From NCBI RefSeq assembly GCF_026283955.1, contig NZ_JAPDPE010000042.1, positions 1 through 38,329 of the forward strand: a stretch of DNA of 38,329 nucleotides, read 5' to 3'. Shown here in pieces: positions 8,424 through 16,124 of this stretch; the stretch's first letter is position 1; each line of letters opens with the position of its first letter. Both the position numbers and the translations under genes were made by a program. Source of the DNA: Dyella silvatica. GTDB taxonomy: Bacteria > Pseudomonadota > Gammaproteobacteria > Xanthomonadales > Rhodanobacteraceae. The notes beneath the pieces were generated by a model, which did not search any database, was not told the origin of the DNA, and worked only from the letters and a program-made list of their open reading frames with translations.

Positions 8424-9226
8424 AAGGCACCTTCGTGGGTCAGCATGATGCGCACCTGGCCGCCGCGATCGAGCTGCTGCAACTGGCGCAAGGTGTCGTA
8501 GTACGAACGGGTGTCTTCCATGATCAGTTGCGACAGCGTCGAAGGGCCGACCAGTTCACGATAACTGGTGGGTGACCATGCGGCATCCGAAGCCAGCAGT
8601 ACCCAACCGTCTTCGGTATCGACAAAAGCCCCCAGGTGACCGGCGGCGTGGCCCGGCAATTCCACGATGAACACTTCGCCATCGGCGCCGGGTAGCGCAT
8701 ACGCCTGCGTGAATGGCGCCAGGGCTTGCGGCAGGGCGACGTGTTCAAAGCTTTCGACAAAACGCAGGCGGGATTCAAAGTCAGCCGGAATCAGCCCGGG
8801 GATGAAACCGCGCCGCAAGGCGGCAATGCCTTGCAGATGTCGCGTGCGCGACCAGCCGGAACCCGAACACAGCAAGGGCACCTCGGGAAAATCGCGCAAG
8901 CCGGCAATGTGATCGCCGTGAAAATGCGAAAGGATCAGAGCGTCGATATCGCCATGCTGCAAACCGCACTGGCGCAGCTGCGCGGCCAAGGCATCGGCGG
9001 CATCGAAATGCACTGGCGTGACCTTGGCATAGATGGCGAAAACGCCGCTACGCGTGTGGTCGATAAAATGCGAGGCGTAGCCGGTATCCCATAACCAACG
9101 GCCCGAGCCGGCTTCGATCAGATACGCCCGCGCGGGAAACGCACAGACGGCAAAGCCGGCGCCGCGCAATGCCATGCAGGCCCGGTGGGTACAAAACCCG
9201 GCCTCAAAGGTGGTGATGCGTGCCAT
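8420..9226 (-). CDS. Metallo-beta-lactamase-fold hydrolase
   Basis: A 268-residue MBL-fold protein with the full metal-binding set: HFHGDH (H101, H103, D105, H106), H193 in PGHAAGH, D214 in ASDAAW and a C-terminal H264. The arrangement resembles AHL-lactonase or glyoxalase-II type hydrolases, which use two zinc or iron ions to cleave lactones, thioesters or esters. In this operon it could hydrolyse an acyl thioester or a lactone made by the neighbouring ketosynthase and adenylating enzyme. Its 5' end overlaps the epimerase gene by 23 bp and its 3' end overlaps the adenylate-forming gene by 4 bp. There is no signal peptide, so it acts in the cytoplasm. Confidence 0.88.
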   Translation of the reverse strand: MARITTFEAGFCTHRACMALRGAGFAVCAFPARAYLIEAGSGRWLWDTGYASHFIDHTRSGVFAIYAKVTPVHFDAADALAAQLRQCGLQHGDIDALILSHFHGDHIAGLRDFPEVPLLCSGSGWSRTRHLQGIAALRRGFIPGLIPADFESRLRFVESFEHVALPQALAPFTQAYALPGADGEVFIVELPGHAAGHLGAFVDTEDGWVLLASDAAWSPTSYRELVGPSTLSQLIMEDTRSYYDTLRQLQQLDRGGQVRIMLTHEGAL

Positions 9227-10220
9227 GCGCGCGTATCCATTGAGCGGTCTGTTGAATGCCGGCGTGCATATCGACGGGCGGGTAGTAGCCGAGTTCGCGC
9301 TGTGCCTTGGCGTTGCTAAGCGTCATATCGAAATGCAGGGCGCCCATGCTGTAGCGGGTGAACATCGGCTCACGTCCACTGAGCCGACTCCATTGCTCCA
9401 TCCCGCGCGAGGCGATATCCAATAACGGATACGGCATGGATTTCACCCGATAGTCGAGCTGCAGCGCATCGCCAAGCAAACGTCGCAATAGCGCTTTCAG
9501 CGTCGAAGGCTCTTGGTTGCTGATGTTATAGGCCGATCCCGACGCCAGCCCCGCTAGCTGTGAGGCAAGCTGCATCGCATGCACTACAGTGCCGACATAA
9601 GTGAGGTCGATCAGCGCCTCGCCGCCACGCGGCAATGGCAATACGCCTTTGCGCTCGCGCAGCAGCCGCAGTATGCGTGGCAGCACTACGCGGTCATGCG
9701 GCCCAAACAAGCCGCGTGGGCGAAGTAGCACAAAGCAGGTGCGCGGATGCGCGGCGACCATGCCTTGCAACCGATCTTCGGCCAGCGCCTTGGTATGCGC
9801 GTAGTAATTGGCGTAGCGGCGTGCCCGATGCGCCTCGGGAATATCGCGCCGATGCTGATAGTCGAAATAAATCGACGGGGTCGAAATATGGATAAAGCGA
9901 CGCACATCGCGTGCGACCGCCGCCTCCGCCAGCAAACTCGTGGCCCTGACGTTGGCGTCGTAAAAATCGTCCGGCTGACCCCATGGCGAAGACAGCGCCG
10001 CGCAATGCCAGACGATATCCACATCGCGCAATAAATGATCCGCCTGCTCGGCGCTGATGCGAGCGAGATCGGCCGGTACAAACTCGATGCCACGCTGTTG
10101 CAGCTGTGTGCCCCGTGCCAGGTCGCGGCCGGTGGCCCGCACCGCGACACCTTGCGCATGCAGCCATTCCACCGCGTTACGGCCCAGGCCACTGGTCGCA
10201 CCAGTCACCAGAATGGTCAT
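9204..10220 (-). CDS. NAD(P)-dependent epimerase/3-beta-HSD-like reductase
   Basis: A 338-residue extended short-chain dehydrogenase. The N-terminal Rossmann motif is GATSGLG (7-13) and the catalytic pair is Y138-K142 in YAHTK, with the STPSIY strand upstream supplying the serine/threonine. The C-terminal half resembles 3-beta-hydroxysteroid dehydrogenase/OleD proteins, which reduce a beta-ketoacyl product to the beta-hydroxyacid. The neighbouring ketosynthase III would provide such a substrate, so ketone reduction is the likely role; that is inference. It overlaps the ketosynthase gene by 4 bases and the MBL gene by 23. A sugar-nucleotide epimerase is a less likely alternative in this context. 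Confidence 0.85.
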   Translation of the reverse strand: MTILVTGATSGLGRNAVEWLHAQGVAVRATGRDLARGTQLQQRGIEFVPADLARISAEQADHLLRDVDIVWHCAALSSPWGQPDDFYDANVRATSLLAEAAVARDVRRFIHISTPSIYFDYQHRRDIPEAHRARRYANYYAHTKALAEDRLQGMVAAHPRTCFVLLRPRGLFGPHDRVVLPRILRLLRERKGVLPLPRGGEALIDLTYVGTVVHAMQLASQLAGLASGSAYNISNQEPSTLKALLRRLLGDALQLDYRVKSMPYPLLDIASRGMEQWSRLSGREPMFTRYSMGALHFDMTLSNAKAQRELGYYPPVDMHAGIQQTAQWIRAHGTHHHL

Positions 10221-11248
10221 AGCACCAGCACCATGCCGCCCACCGTCAGGCCGGCCGCGGTGCCGATCAACAAGGCGCGCGAGCCGGCCGCCAAGCGACC
10301 CGTCACCATCGCTTCATGCACTGCGGTAGGCATCGATGCCGCCACCTGATTGCCATGCGTGGCGTAGATATTCATCACTTGCGTTGAAGGCATGCCAAGA
10401 CGCTTGGTGATGTGTTGCATGGCCAGGTGGCTGGCCTGGTGCGGTATGACGATATCCATATCGCGCGGGCCGAATGGCCGGCCGGCAAACAATAGCGCGA
10501 TAAAACGATCCATCACCTGTGCCGCCAATCGAAACACCCCACGGCCGTCCATTCGGAACAGGAAGTCTTCCGCGTCGGCGCCGCGTCGTGGCGTGCGCCG
10601 CGTGCCGCCTGCGCGGATCTCGCATAAAGCCTTGCCTTGCGGATGGGTCTCCATACGAAATGCCTCGATGCCGGTGCGGCCATCGCCACGCTCCACGATG
10701 ACCGCCGCCGCGCCGTCGCCAAAGATCAGCGAGGTTTCATGGTCATCCCAATTCAAGCCACGCGAAGCCAGGTCAGAGGCGACAATCGCAATACGCTTAT
10801 AGGTGCCGGTATTGAGCAGGCTGGCCGCCAGTTGCAACGCGGCAAGAAAGCTCAGGCAGCTGGCATTGATGTCGAAGGCGGGGATGCCATGGGCCAGCCC
10901 CGCCGGCTGCATGATGCGGCAAGCGGTGCTCGGCAAGGCCTGCTCGGACACGCCCGTGGCCGATAACAATAAATCGATCGAGGCGGCGGGAATCGCCTGG
11001 CGTGTTAGCGCATCGCGCAGTGCGGCGGCGGCGAGTTCGGATTGATGATCGGTTTCTTCCGCAAAGTACCGATGCGTCATGCCGGACTTTTTTTTGACGT
11101 ATCCCTCGGGCTTGCCCAGCAAGACATCCAGCTCGACGGATGTCACGCAACGCGAAGGCAACGCCTTGCCGGTGGCAATGATTTTCAGGGGTAACATGGG
11201 TGCGCCATCCGTGGAAACCGGCTGACTGCCGGAGATATCAATCGTCAT
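10217..11248 (-). CDS. Ketosynthase III (FabH/OleA-like), first gene of lipid operon
   Basis: A 343-residue beta-ketoacyl synthase III-fold enzyme. The catalytic triad is clear: C131 in DINASCLSF, H270 in PHQAS and N300 in THGNQVAAS, plus the GDGAAA loop (178-183). Such enzymes join an acyl thioester to another acyl unit. Counting 26 residues before the cysteine, where Xanthomonas OleA has its catalytic glutamate, gives L105 in QALPSTA, so head-to-head OleA chemistry is not assured. Neither candidate start has a strong ribosome binding site; the ATG at 11197 (MLPLKII) would give a more typical 326-residue protein. It opens an operon of six overlapping genes and probably supplies the carbon skeleton for the others. 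Confidence 0.88.
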   Translation of the reverse strand: MTIDISGSQPVSTDGAPMLPLKIIATGKALPSRCVTSVELDVLLGKPEGYVKKKSGMTHRYFAEETDHQSELAAAALRDALTRQAIPAASIDLLLSATGVSEQALPSTACRIMQPAGLAHGIPAFDINASCLSFLAALQLAASLLNTGTYKRIAIVASDLASRGLNWDDHETSLIFGDGAAAVIVERGDGRTGIEAFRMETHPQGKALCEIRAGGTRRTPRRGADAEDFLFRMDGRGVFRLAAQVMDRFIALLFAGRPFGPRDMDIVIPHQASHLAMQHITKRLGMPSTQVMNIYATHGNQVAASMPTAVHEAMVTGRLAAGSRALLIGTAAGLTVGGMVLVL

Positions 11249-11306
11249 GTGGGCGCAGTCTACTGGTCATAAGCCTCTCGCAGATAGCGAGGTGCTCATT
11301 TCGGTT

Positions 11307-11642
11307 TCAATCGGCATCGGCGCTTGGCCGCGCGTCATTCAGGTGGCTGGACGTTTGGCTGTCGACAATCACGTCGAAGGTTTGCCCGCCACTGAACACA
11401 GGCAGCGCAACGCCATCGGCGTATTTGATGCGAAAATCCCCGATTCCTGCGAACACGAGTGACGATCGTGCGTGCAACCCATCGTCATCGTGATCGACGA
11501 TCGCCATGTCGCCGCAGCTCCGGCACAACATTTGGCTAACTTTCACCTTGCTCGTGACGGCCTCGCTGTGAAGCATTCGACATCGCCAAATCATGGCCGG
11601 CCACCAATCGCCGTTAAGCCGATACACTAAGCGCCCGCTCAA
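11307..11642 (-). CDS. Small hypothetical protein, uncertain
   Basis: A 111-residue frame starting at TTG with a good GAAGGAT ribosome binding site 7 bases upstream. The C-terminal half reads as a plausible soluble domain rich in beta strands (VFAGIGDFRIKYADG and onward). It includes a CRSCG pair but no complete zinc site. I do not recognise the family. It lies just upstream of the ketosynthase operon on the same strand, 58 bp from its first candidate start, so it could be a leader gene of that operon. Codon third positions are only moderately GC-rich, weaker than in its neighbours, so it may be spurious. Confidence 0.4.
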   Translation of the reverse strand: MSGRLVYRLNGDWWPAMIWRCRMLHSEAVTSKVKVSQMLCRSCGDMAIVDHDDDGLHARSSLVFAGIGDFRIKYADGVALPVFSGGQTFDVIVDSQTSSHLNDARPSADAD

Positions 11643-11663
11643 ACCGATATCCTTCGATTCAGC

Positions 11664-11924
11664 ATGAATGCCCCCAAAGACGCATTTCGACGTTTTCAGG
11701 AGGAGCTCGCCGCGCTTGAACGCACGGCGGAAAAGCGTCCACCCGAAAATACCGCCGAAGCCAAACTCGCTCGGGCCAAATCCGAATTTCTTGCGCTACG
11801 TGAGCGCTACGGTTTATCTGTCGCCGATGTCGTGGCGTTCTTTCCGGAAGAGGAAGGCATCGAGTACTTGATGCAAATCATCGCCAAGACCGAAACCAAG
11901 CCGCGACGCAGCAAGAAGACTTAA
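11664..11924 (+). CDS. Small basic/acidic hypothetical protein
   Basis: An 86-residue cytoplasmic protein. The first 50 residues are predicted helical and highly charged (FQEELAALERTAEK and onward). A compact YGLSVADVVAFFPEEEG segment follows (about 49-65), and the tail is lysine/arginine-rich (PRRSKKT). The layout loosely recalls small nucleoid-associated H-NS-like proteins (N-terminal coiled region, basic tail), but no H-NS DNA-binding core is present, so I leave the function open. No convincing Shine-Dalgarno precedes the ATG. It stands alone and is convergent with the LysR gene at 12010. Confidence 0.65.
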   Translation: MNAPKDAFRRFQEELAALERTAEKRPPENTAEAKLARAKSEFLALRERYGLSVADVVAFFPEEEGIEYLMQIIAKTETKPRRSKKT

Positions 11925-11963
11925 ATACCCGCCAAGCCACCCAGGCGTCATGCCCACAGTGAC

Positions 11964-11994
11964 AGCTGCTTCGATGAAGCGAAGCGCCGCAGCT
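11964..11994. terminator. Weak hairpin between convergent genes
   Basis: A 6-bp outer stem (11964-11969 and 11989-11994) encloses a further short GCTTC/GAAGC pairing. It lies between the stop of the 86-residue protein and the 3' end of the LysR gene, where a shared terminator would be expected. There is no T-run. Confidence 0.25.
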
Positions 11995-12009
11995 TAGGTT
12001 GCGCGATGT

Positions 12010-12903
12010 TCAGCGTTTGGCCATCACTTCTTTCAGCTGTTGCAATAGCAGCGCAACCGGTGCCTCCAGCCGAGGTGGCAACGCGCGATGCACCAGCCAG
12101 CCAATCACATGAATCTTGAAGTCGCTGACGCTGAGCACCTTGAGCCGGTCGCGATACGCGCTGGCAGCAAGCAGGTCGGCTGTCACCAGGCCAATGCCGG
12201 CACCACGCGCGACCAAGGACAGTTGTAGATCCACGCCAAACGCTTCTACCCCGACATGACAGGGCAAGCCCTGCGCCTCCAGCTCACGCCGCAGCGTGGA
12301 GCGCATGCCGCAACCGCTCTGGCTAAGCACCCAGGGCAAGCCGGCCAAATCTTTCAAAGCCACGCGAGTCCGTAAACCGAGCGAGGGCGAAGCCACTACC
12401 TTGATCGATTGCCGACTGAACGGGTGCGCAAACATAGCGGATGGCGGCGCGGTGTTTTCGGAATACACCGCGGCAGTCACATCGAGCAGGCCTTGCTCCA
12501 CCTGCTCCAGCAGACTGGACGACCAACCGGCATGGATGCGCAGGCTCAACCGTGGAAAGCGCTCGCGCAGGCAATCCACCGGGGCCGTCAGCGCCACTTC
12601 AGCCAGAAACGGTGGCATGCCCAGGCGAAGTTCACCCGCCGGATCGACATCAGAATGCGCCAGCGCCAGCAAATCGGCTTGTGCATGCAGCAACTGGCGG
12701 CCTTTTTGATAAACCTCGTATCCCGCCGCCGTAGGCCGCAATGGCTTGCACTGACGATCCAGCAACTCCAGCCCCAGCAGGGCCTCCAGGCTTTGCACCC
12801 GGCGCGTCACCCCCGGCTGGGTGAGATGCAGCGTGGCGGCGGCCTGCACGATGGAGCCGGTATCGACGACGGCGATAAACGCGCTGATATCACGGGTATT
12901 CAT
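12010..12903 (-). CDS. LysR-family transcriptional regulator
   Basis: A 297-residue LysR regulator. The N-terminal winged helix-turn-helix covers about residues 1-60, with AAATLHLTQPGVTRRVQSLE as recognition region. A linker helix and a periplasmic-binding-protein-like effector domain (about 88-290) follow. I chose the ATG at 12903 over that at 12927: the earlier start lies inside a palindrome at 12926-12940 that looks like an operator, and 12903 gives the usual LysR N-terminus. It is divergent from the MFS transporter gene at 13023, the classic arrangement for LysR control of an adjacent exporter. The effector is unknown. Confidence 0.9.
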   Translation of the reverse strand: MNTRDISAFIAVVDTGSIVQAAATLHLTQPGVTRRVQSLEALLGLELLDRQCKPLRPTAAGYEVYQKGRQLLHAQADLLALAHSDVDPAGELRLGMPPFLAEVALTAPVDCLRERFPRLSLRIHAGWSSSLLEQVEQGLLDVTAAVYSENTAPPSAMFAHPFSRQSIKVVASPSLGLRTRVALKDLAGLPWVLSQSGCGMRSTLRRELEAQGLPCHVGVEAFGVDLQLSLVARGAGIGLVTADLLAASAYRDRLKVLSVSDFKIHVIGWLVHRALPPRLEAPVALLLQQLKEVMAKR

Positions 12904-12925
12904 ACGAATGGCCTGCTGGATGATC

Positions 12926-12960
12926 ATGCGTGTTACGCATAATGATTATGAATAATATTC
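12926..12960. promoter_or_regulatory. Candidate LysR operator with two palindromes
   Basis: The LysR/MFS intergenic region carries two adjacent symmetric elements. One is a 6-bp inverted repeat around a 3-base centre (12926-12940). The other is an 11-base AT-rich palindrome, GAATAATATTC (12950-12960). Two neighbouring dyads between divergent genes match the usual recognition-plus-activation-site layout of LysR regulators. The assignment is by position and symmetry. Confidence 0.5.
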
Positions 12961-13022
12961 AATAGCGGCATAGTGCGCGAGTATTTAGCATCAGCGATCT
13001 CCCCGCTGGCAAGACCCCGATC

Positions 13023-14273
13023 ATGCAGCCCCCGCCCCGTCATCCCCCTATCGTCGCGAAGGTGGAGCAAGCCGCTACCCAGCTGACAGCCCCGCTGACG
13101 GCGCTGTTCGCCTTCGCGGTGTGCGTCATCATTATCAATCTGACCGCGGCGCAGCCGTTGACCGGTCCGGTCAGCCGCTCGTTGCATTTGCCGGTATCGC
13201 TTAGCGGCCTGGTGGCGATGCTGCCGCAGCTCGGCTACGCCGTAGGCATGCTGTTTCTGGTGCCGCTGGCTGACTTGCTGGAAAACCGCCGACTCACCGT
13301 CACCACCTTGGCCTGCTGCGCGCTGATGCTTGCGCTGGCTGCCAGCGCCGCGACAGCGCCGTGGTTTTTACTGGCGGTGTGCCTGGCGGGTGCAACTTCC
13401 TGTGCGATCCAGATTCTGGTGCCGCTGGCGGCAGCCATGGCTCACCCGGATCGCCGCGGCAGCGCCGTCGGCAATGTGATGAGCGGGGTGATGCTTGGCA
13501 TCCTGCTTTCACGCCCGTTCGCCAGCTTGATCGAGGGTGCGTTCGGCTGGCGCGCGTTCTACGGCGTACTCGCCGCACTCGACGCCTTGCTGGCGTTGGC
13601 GCTGTGGCGCTGGTTGCCCTTGCGTCACCCAGGCAGCGGCGAAACCTATCGCGGCCTGATCGCTTCACTGGGCACACTATGGCGTCGTGAAAAAGTATTG
13701 CGCCGCTACGCGTATTCGGCGGCGGTGGTCATGGCAGGCTTTAGCGCCTTTTGGACCGGCATTGGCCTGCGCCTGGTCCAGGCGCCGTTTTCATTGGATA
13801 GCCACGGCATGGCACTGTTCGCATTGGCAGGCGTGGCGGGCACCATTGTGGCGCCGTTGGCCGGCAAAATCGGCGATCGCGGGCATAGCGCCACCGCCAT
13901 GCCGGTGGCTCATCTGCTGTTGCTGATCGGAGTCCTACTTGCAGGCAGCGCCGGTGCCGGCTGGTTCGGCATGCCTATCGCCGAGCATCCGCAGCTGGCC
14001 CTGGGCCTACTGGTTATCGCGGCGATCTTGCTGGACGCGGGTGCCGTCGGTGACCAGACCCTGGGCCGCCGCGCCATCAATATGCTCGACCCGAATGCGC
14101 GCAGCCGCCTGAATGGCCTCTTCGTCGGCGTGTTCTTTGTCGGCGGCGGCATCGGCGCCGTCGCCGCGGGCACCGCCTGGGCCATCGCCGGCTGGGGCGG
14201 CGTCTGTGCGCTTTGCCTGGCGCTGTGTGCACTGGCGTTTGTCGGCGACCTGCTTGCCCGCGCGCGCCACTAG
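13023..14273 (+). CDS. MFS transporter
   Basis: A 416-residue major facilitator protein with about twelve membrane helices and a cytoplasmic N-terminus. Helix 2-3 carries the MFS signature region LADLLENRRL (about 80-89). A central cytoplasmic loop follows helix 6 (about 200-228). The layout resembles YnfM/arabinose-efflux type drug/H+ antiporters. It is probably an inner-membrane exporter driven by proton motive force, under control of the divergent LysR gene. The substrate is unknown. Confidence 0.88.
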   Translation: MQPPPRHPPIVAKVEQAATQLTAPLTALFAFAVCVIIINLTAAQPLTGPVSRSLHLPVSLSGLVAMLPQLGYAVGMLFLVPLADLLENRRLTVTTLACCALMLALAASAATAPWFLLAVCLAGATSCAIQILVPLAAAMAHPDRRGSAVGNVMSGVMLGILLSRPFASLIEGAFGWRAFYGVLAALDALLALALWRWLPLRHPGSGETYRGLIASLGTLWRREKVLRRYAYSAAVVMAGFSAFWTGIGLRLVQAPFSLDSHGMALFALAGVAGTIVAPLAGKIGDRGHSATAMPVAHLLLLIGVLLAGSAGAGWFGMPIAEHPQLALGLLVIAAILLDAGAVGDQTLGRRAINMLDPNARSRLNGLFVGVFFVGGGIGAVAAGTAWAIAGWGGVCALCLALCALAFVGDLLARARH

Positions 14274-14578
14274 CGAGCATCGTGGGTGGTCGAATCAGCC
14301 ATCACGACTCGGGCATGATCTGAACTTTGCATGGTGTGGATCGCGCGAGGTCCTGACCTTATCAAGCCACTGCCCAAGCCTGGCCAGCGCTGACTAGGCT
14401 TGGGCGGGCAGGATGGTGATCGGCGCGAGCGACGCGTCGCAGCATGACGGGTCGCCCCTGCCGCTGCGGGCAGCCGCAGAATCAATGGCCGCCTGGGTGG
14501 GCTGCTGCCGACGAAATAAATCGCCGTCACTCGCCCATCTGCGCGAAAATCGCCTATCAGCGGCCATTGAAGCAATCC
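14274..14578. other. Intergenic region, about 300 bp
   Basis: Between the MFS transporter and the DinB-like gene I see no credible coding frame. The open frames in it are antisense or N-terminal extensions of the DinB-like gene. It contains a 10-bp perfect hairpin at 14372-14405 and presumably the promoter of the DinB-like gene, though no clear -35/-10 pair stands out. Confidence 0.5.
14372..14405 (+). terminator. Hairpin downstream of MFS gene
   Basis: Perfect 10-bp arms (14372-14381 and 14396-14405) with a 14-base loop lie about 100 bp after the MFS stop. There is no T-run, so it is a weak terminator candidate. Confidence 0.35.
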
Positions 14579-15118
14579 ATGAATCGCATCGAACAGATTC
14601 GCCTGATGGCGTCGTACAACCAGTGGATGAACGGCAAGTTGTATGAGGCCGCGCTGAGCTTGCCCGACGAGGTACTGAGCGCCGATATGCAGGCCTTTTT
14701 TGGCTCCATCCTCGGCACGCTGAATCACCTGGTGATTGCGGACACGATCTGGCTGAAGCGCTTTGCCACGCACCCTGCCCATTACTCCGAACTTGAAGCC
14801 GTGCGCAAGCTGCCAATGCCTGCCGGCCTCAACGTACTGGTATGCGCTGATATTCAAAGCCTTGCCGCCCATCGCCAAGCGCTCGATCGCATCATCACCG
14901 CCTGGGTGCAATCGATTCAAGACGGCGATCTGGATCATGTCTTGAGCTACGCCAATACCAAGGGTGTCGCGGCTCAAAGAAACTTCTATAGCCTCACCAC
15001 GCATTTCTTCAATCATCAAACCCATCATCGCGGCCAGGCAACCACCTTGCTCTCTCAAGCCGGTGCCGATGTCGGCGTAACGGACCTGCTGGCGCTTATT
15101 CCCGATGAGACTTGCTGA
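14579..15118 (+). CDS. DinB-family protein
   Basis: A 179-residue protein of the DinB/YfiT four-helix-bundle superfamily. The three metal-ligand histidines are in the expected places: H50 (TLNHLVIAD), H146 and H150 (FFNHQTHHRGQ). Members bind a divalent metal, and some are thiol-dependent S-transferases; the substrate here is unknown. The name reflects relation to Bacillus DinB, not DNA polymerase IV. The open frame begins at 14444, but the ATG at 14579 (MNRIEQIRLM) matches the usual N-terminus. It stands alone between an MFS exporter and a DUF2459 gene. Confidence 0.88.
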   Translation: MNRIEQIRLMASYNQWMNGKLYEAALSLPDEVLSADMQAFFGSILGTLNHLVIADTIWLKRFATHPAHYSELEAVRKLPMPAGLNVLVCADIQSLAAHRQALDRIITAWVQSIQDGDLDHVLSYANTKGVAAQRNFYSLTTHFFNHQTHHRGQATTLLSQAGADVGVTDLLALIPDETC

Positions 15119-15244
15119 GCCGTTTTTTCACACCATGCCTTTTCGGCTGAGCGAGGGCGAGCTTACCGACACATAAGGCATAGGCGGCGTACGACGCCAC
15201 CTGGCGCAGCATCCAGCGACCATCGAAATCTCGGACTTGCGCCG

Positions 15245-16033
15245 GTGTATCGTGTCTCTCCTTTGTCGCTGAAGAATGGGCGGGCCGTGCGACGTTTGTT
15301 CAAATGGATGGGTTGGCTGTTCGCCGTGCCAGTCGGCTTGATCGCCGGCTATTTGCTGGCTGCTTTTGCTTTGCCTTTTTTCCCCGCCAACCGTGATGCG
15401 CCGGTGGCGCATGATGTCGAGGCGTATATCGTCTCCAATGGCGTGCATACCGATTTTGTTTTTCCGGCTCGTTCGGCGGCGATCGACTGGAGCACGATAT
15501 TTCCCGCTGAAGATTTCTCCGCGATGCCGGCCGATGCTGATTTCATTGCCATCGGCTGGGGTGACCGTGAGTTTTATCTGAGCACGCCCCACTGGAGCGA
15601 CCTCACGGCTGCCCGCGCGTTCAATGCCATGCTGGGGCGAGATCATGCCTTGCTGCATGTCGAGTATCTGAGTGCAGCCGAGTTGCAAACCGATGTTTAC
15701 CGACTGCCGCTTTCCCAGGCCCAGTACGCCTCGTTAATCCACTACGTGCTCGATACCGCGCAGCTTGCCGGGTCGCATGGCGTGAACGTGCCCGATGCGC
15801 ACTATGGTAAATACGACGCTTTTTTTGCAGCCAATGGCAGATACCACCTGTTCAATACCTGCAATAACTGGATCGGCCGCGGCCTGCTGCAAGCCGGCGC
15901 CAAAGTGAGCCGCTGGACCCCGCTGGATGCGAACGTGCGCTGGCATCTTCAGCCCGGTGGCCCGATGCAGCGTACCGATGGAGTGGATGGATTGGGCGCA
16001 GGCTGGGGTGAGCCCAAGCCAACCCCACACTGA
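15245..16033 (+). CDS. DUF2459 family protein (TIGR02117-like), membrane-anchored
   Basis: A protein of up to 262 residues with a hydrophobic N-terminal segment (about residues 24-47) acting as membrane anchor or signal. A conserved soluble domain follows, carrying SNGVHTDFVFP (about 64-74), GWGDREFYL and FNTCNNWIG. This pattern matches DUF2459, often found beside urease or sugar-metabolism genes; the conserved histidine and cysteine suggest a papain-like fold, but no activity is established. The start is uncertain: GTG at 15245 or 15287 both fit, and neither has a strong ribosome binding site. It is convergent with the aldo-keto reductase gene and ends within an inverted repeat. Confidence 0.8.
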   Translation: MYRVSPLSLKNGRAVRRLFKWMGWLFAVPVGLIAGYLLAAFALPFFPANRDAPVAHDVEAYIVSNGVHTDFVFPARSAAIDWSTIFPAEDFSAMPADADFIAIGWGDREFYLSTPHWSDLTAARAFNAMLGRDHALLHVEYLSAAELQTDVYRLPLSQAQYASLIHYVLDTAQLAGSHGVNVPDAHYGKYDAFFAANGRYHLFNTCNNWIGRGLLQAGAKVSRWTPLDANVRWHLQPGGPMQRTDGVDGLGAGWGEPKPTPH

Positions 16034-16075
16034 TGAGCCGACGCGCATGGTTGGAGTTCGCCTGGGCTCACCCCA
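16004..16075. terminator. Bidirectional inverted repeat at convergent gene ends
   Basis: Perfect 13-bp arms (16004-16016 and 16063-16075) enclose a second CCAACC/GGTTGG pairing (16019-16024 and 16049-16054). The left arm lies inside the last codons of the DUF2459 gene. The position between convergent stops suggests a shared transcription terminator. Confidence 0.45.
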
Positions 16076-16124
16076 ACCACGGTAACCATCGTCATCGCGA
16101 TGCGTCGGTCATGTAGCGACCCGC

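Noticed and set aside
5342-11248. Calling the operon OleABCD (olefin synthesis)
   Set aside because: There is no OleB alpha/beta hydrolase or full-length OleC ligase, and the ketosynthase seems to lack the OleA glutamate. The resemblance is partial, so ole gene symbols were not used.
14270-15058. A 262-codon minus-strand ORF over the DinB-like gene
   Set aside because: It is antisense to a protein with all three DinB metal histidines, so the plus-strand reading is the real one.
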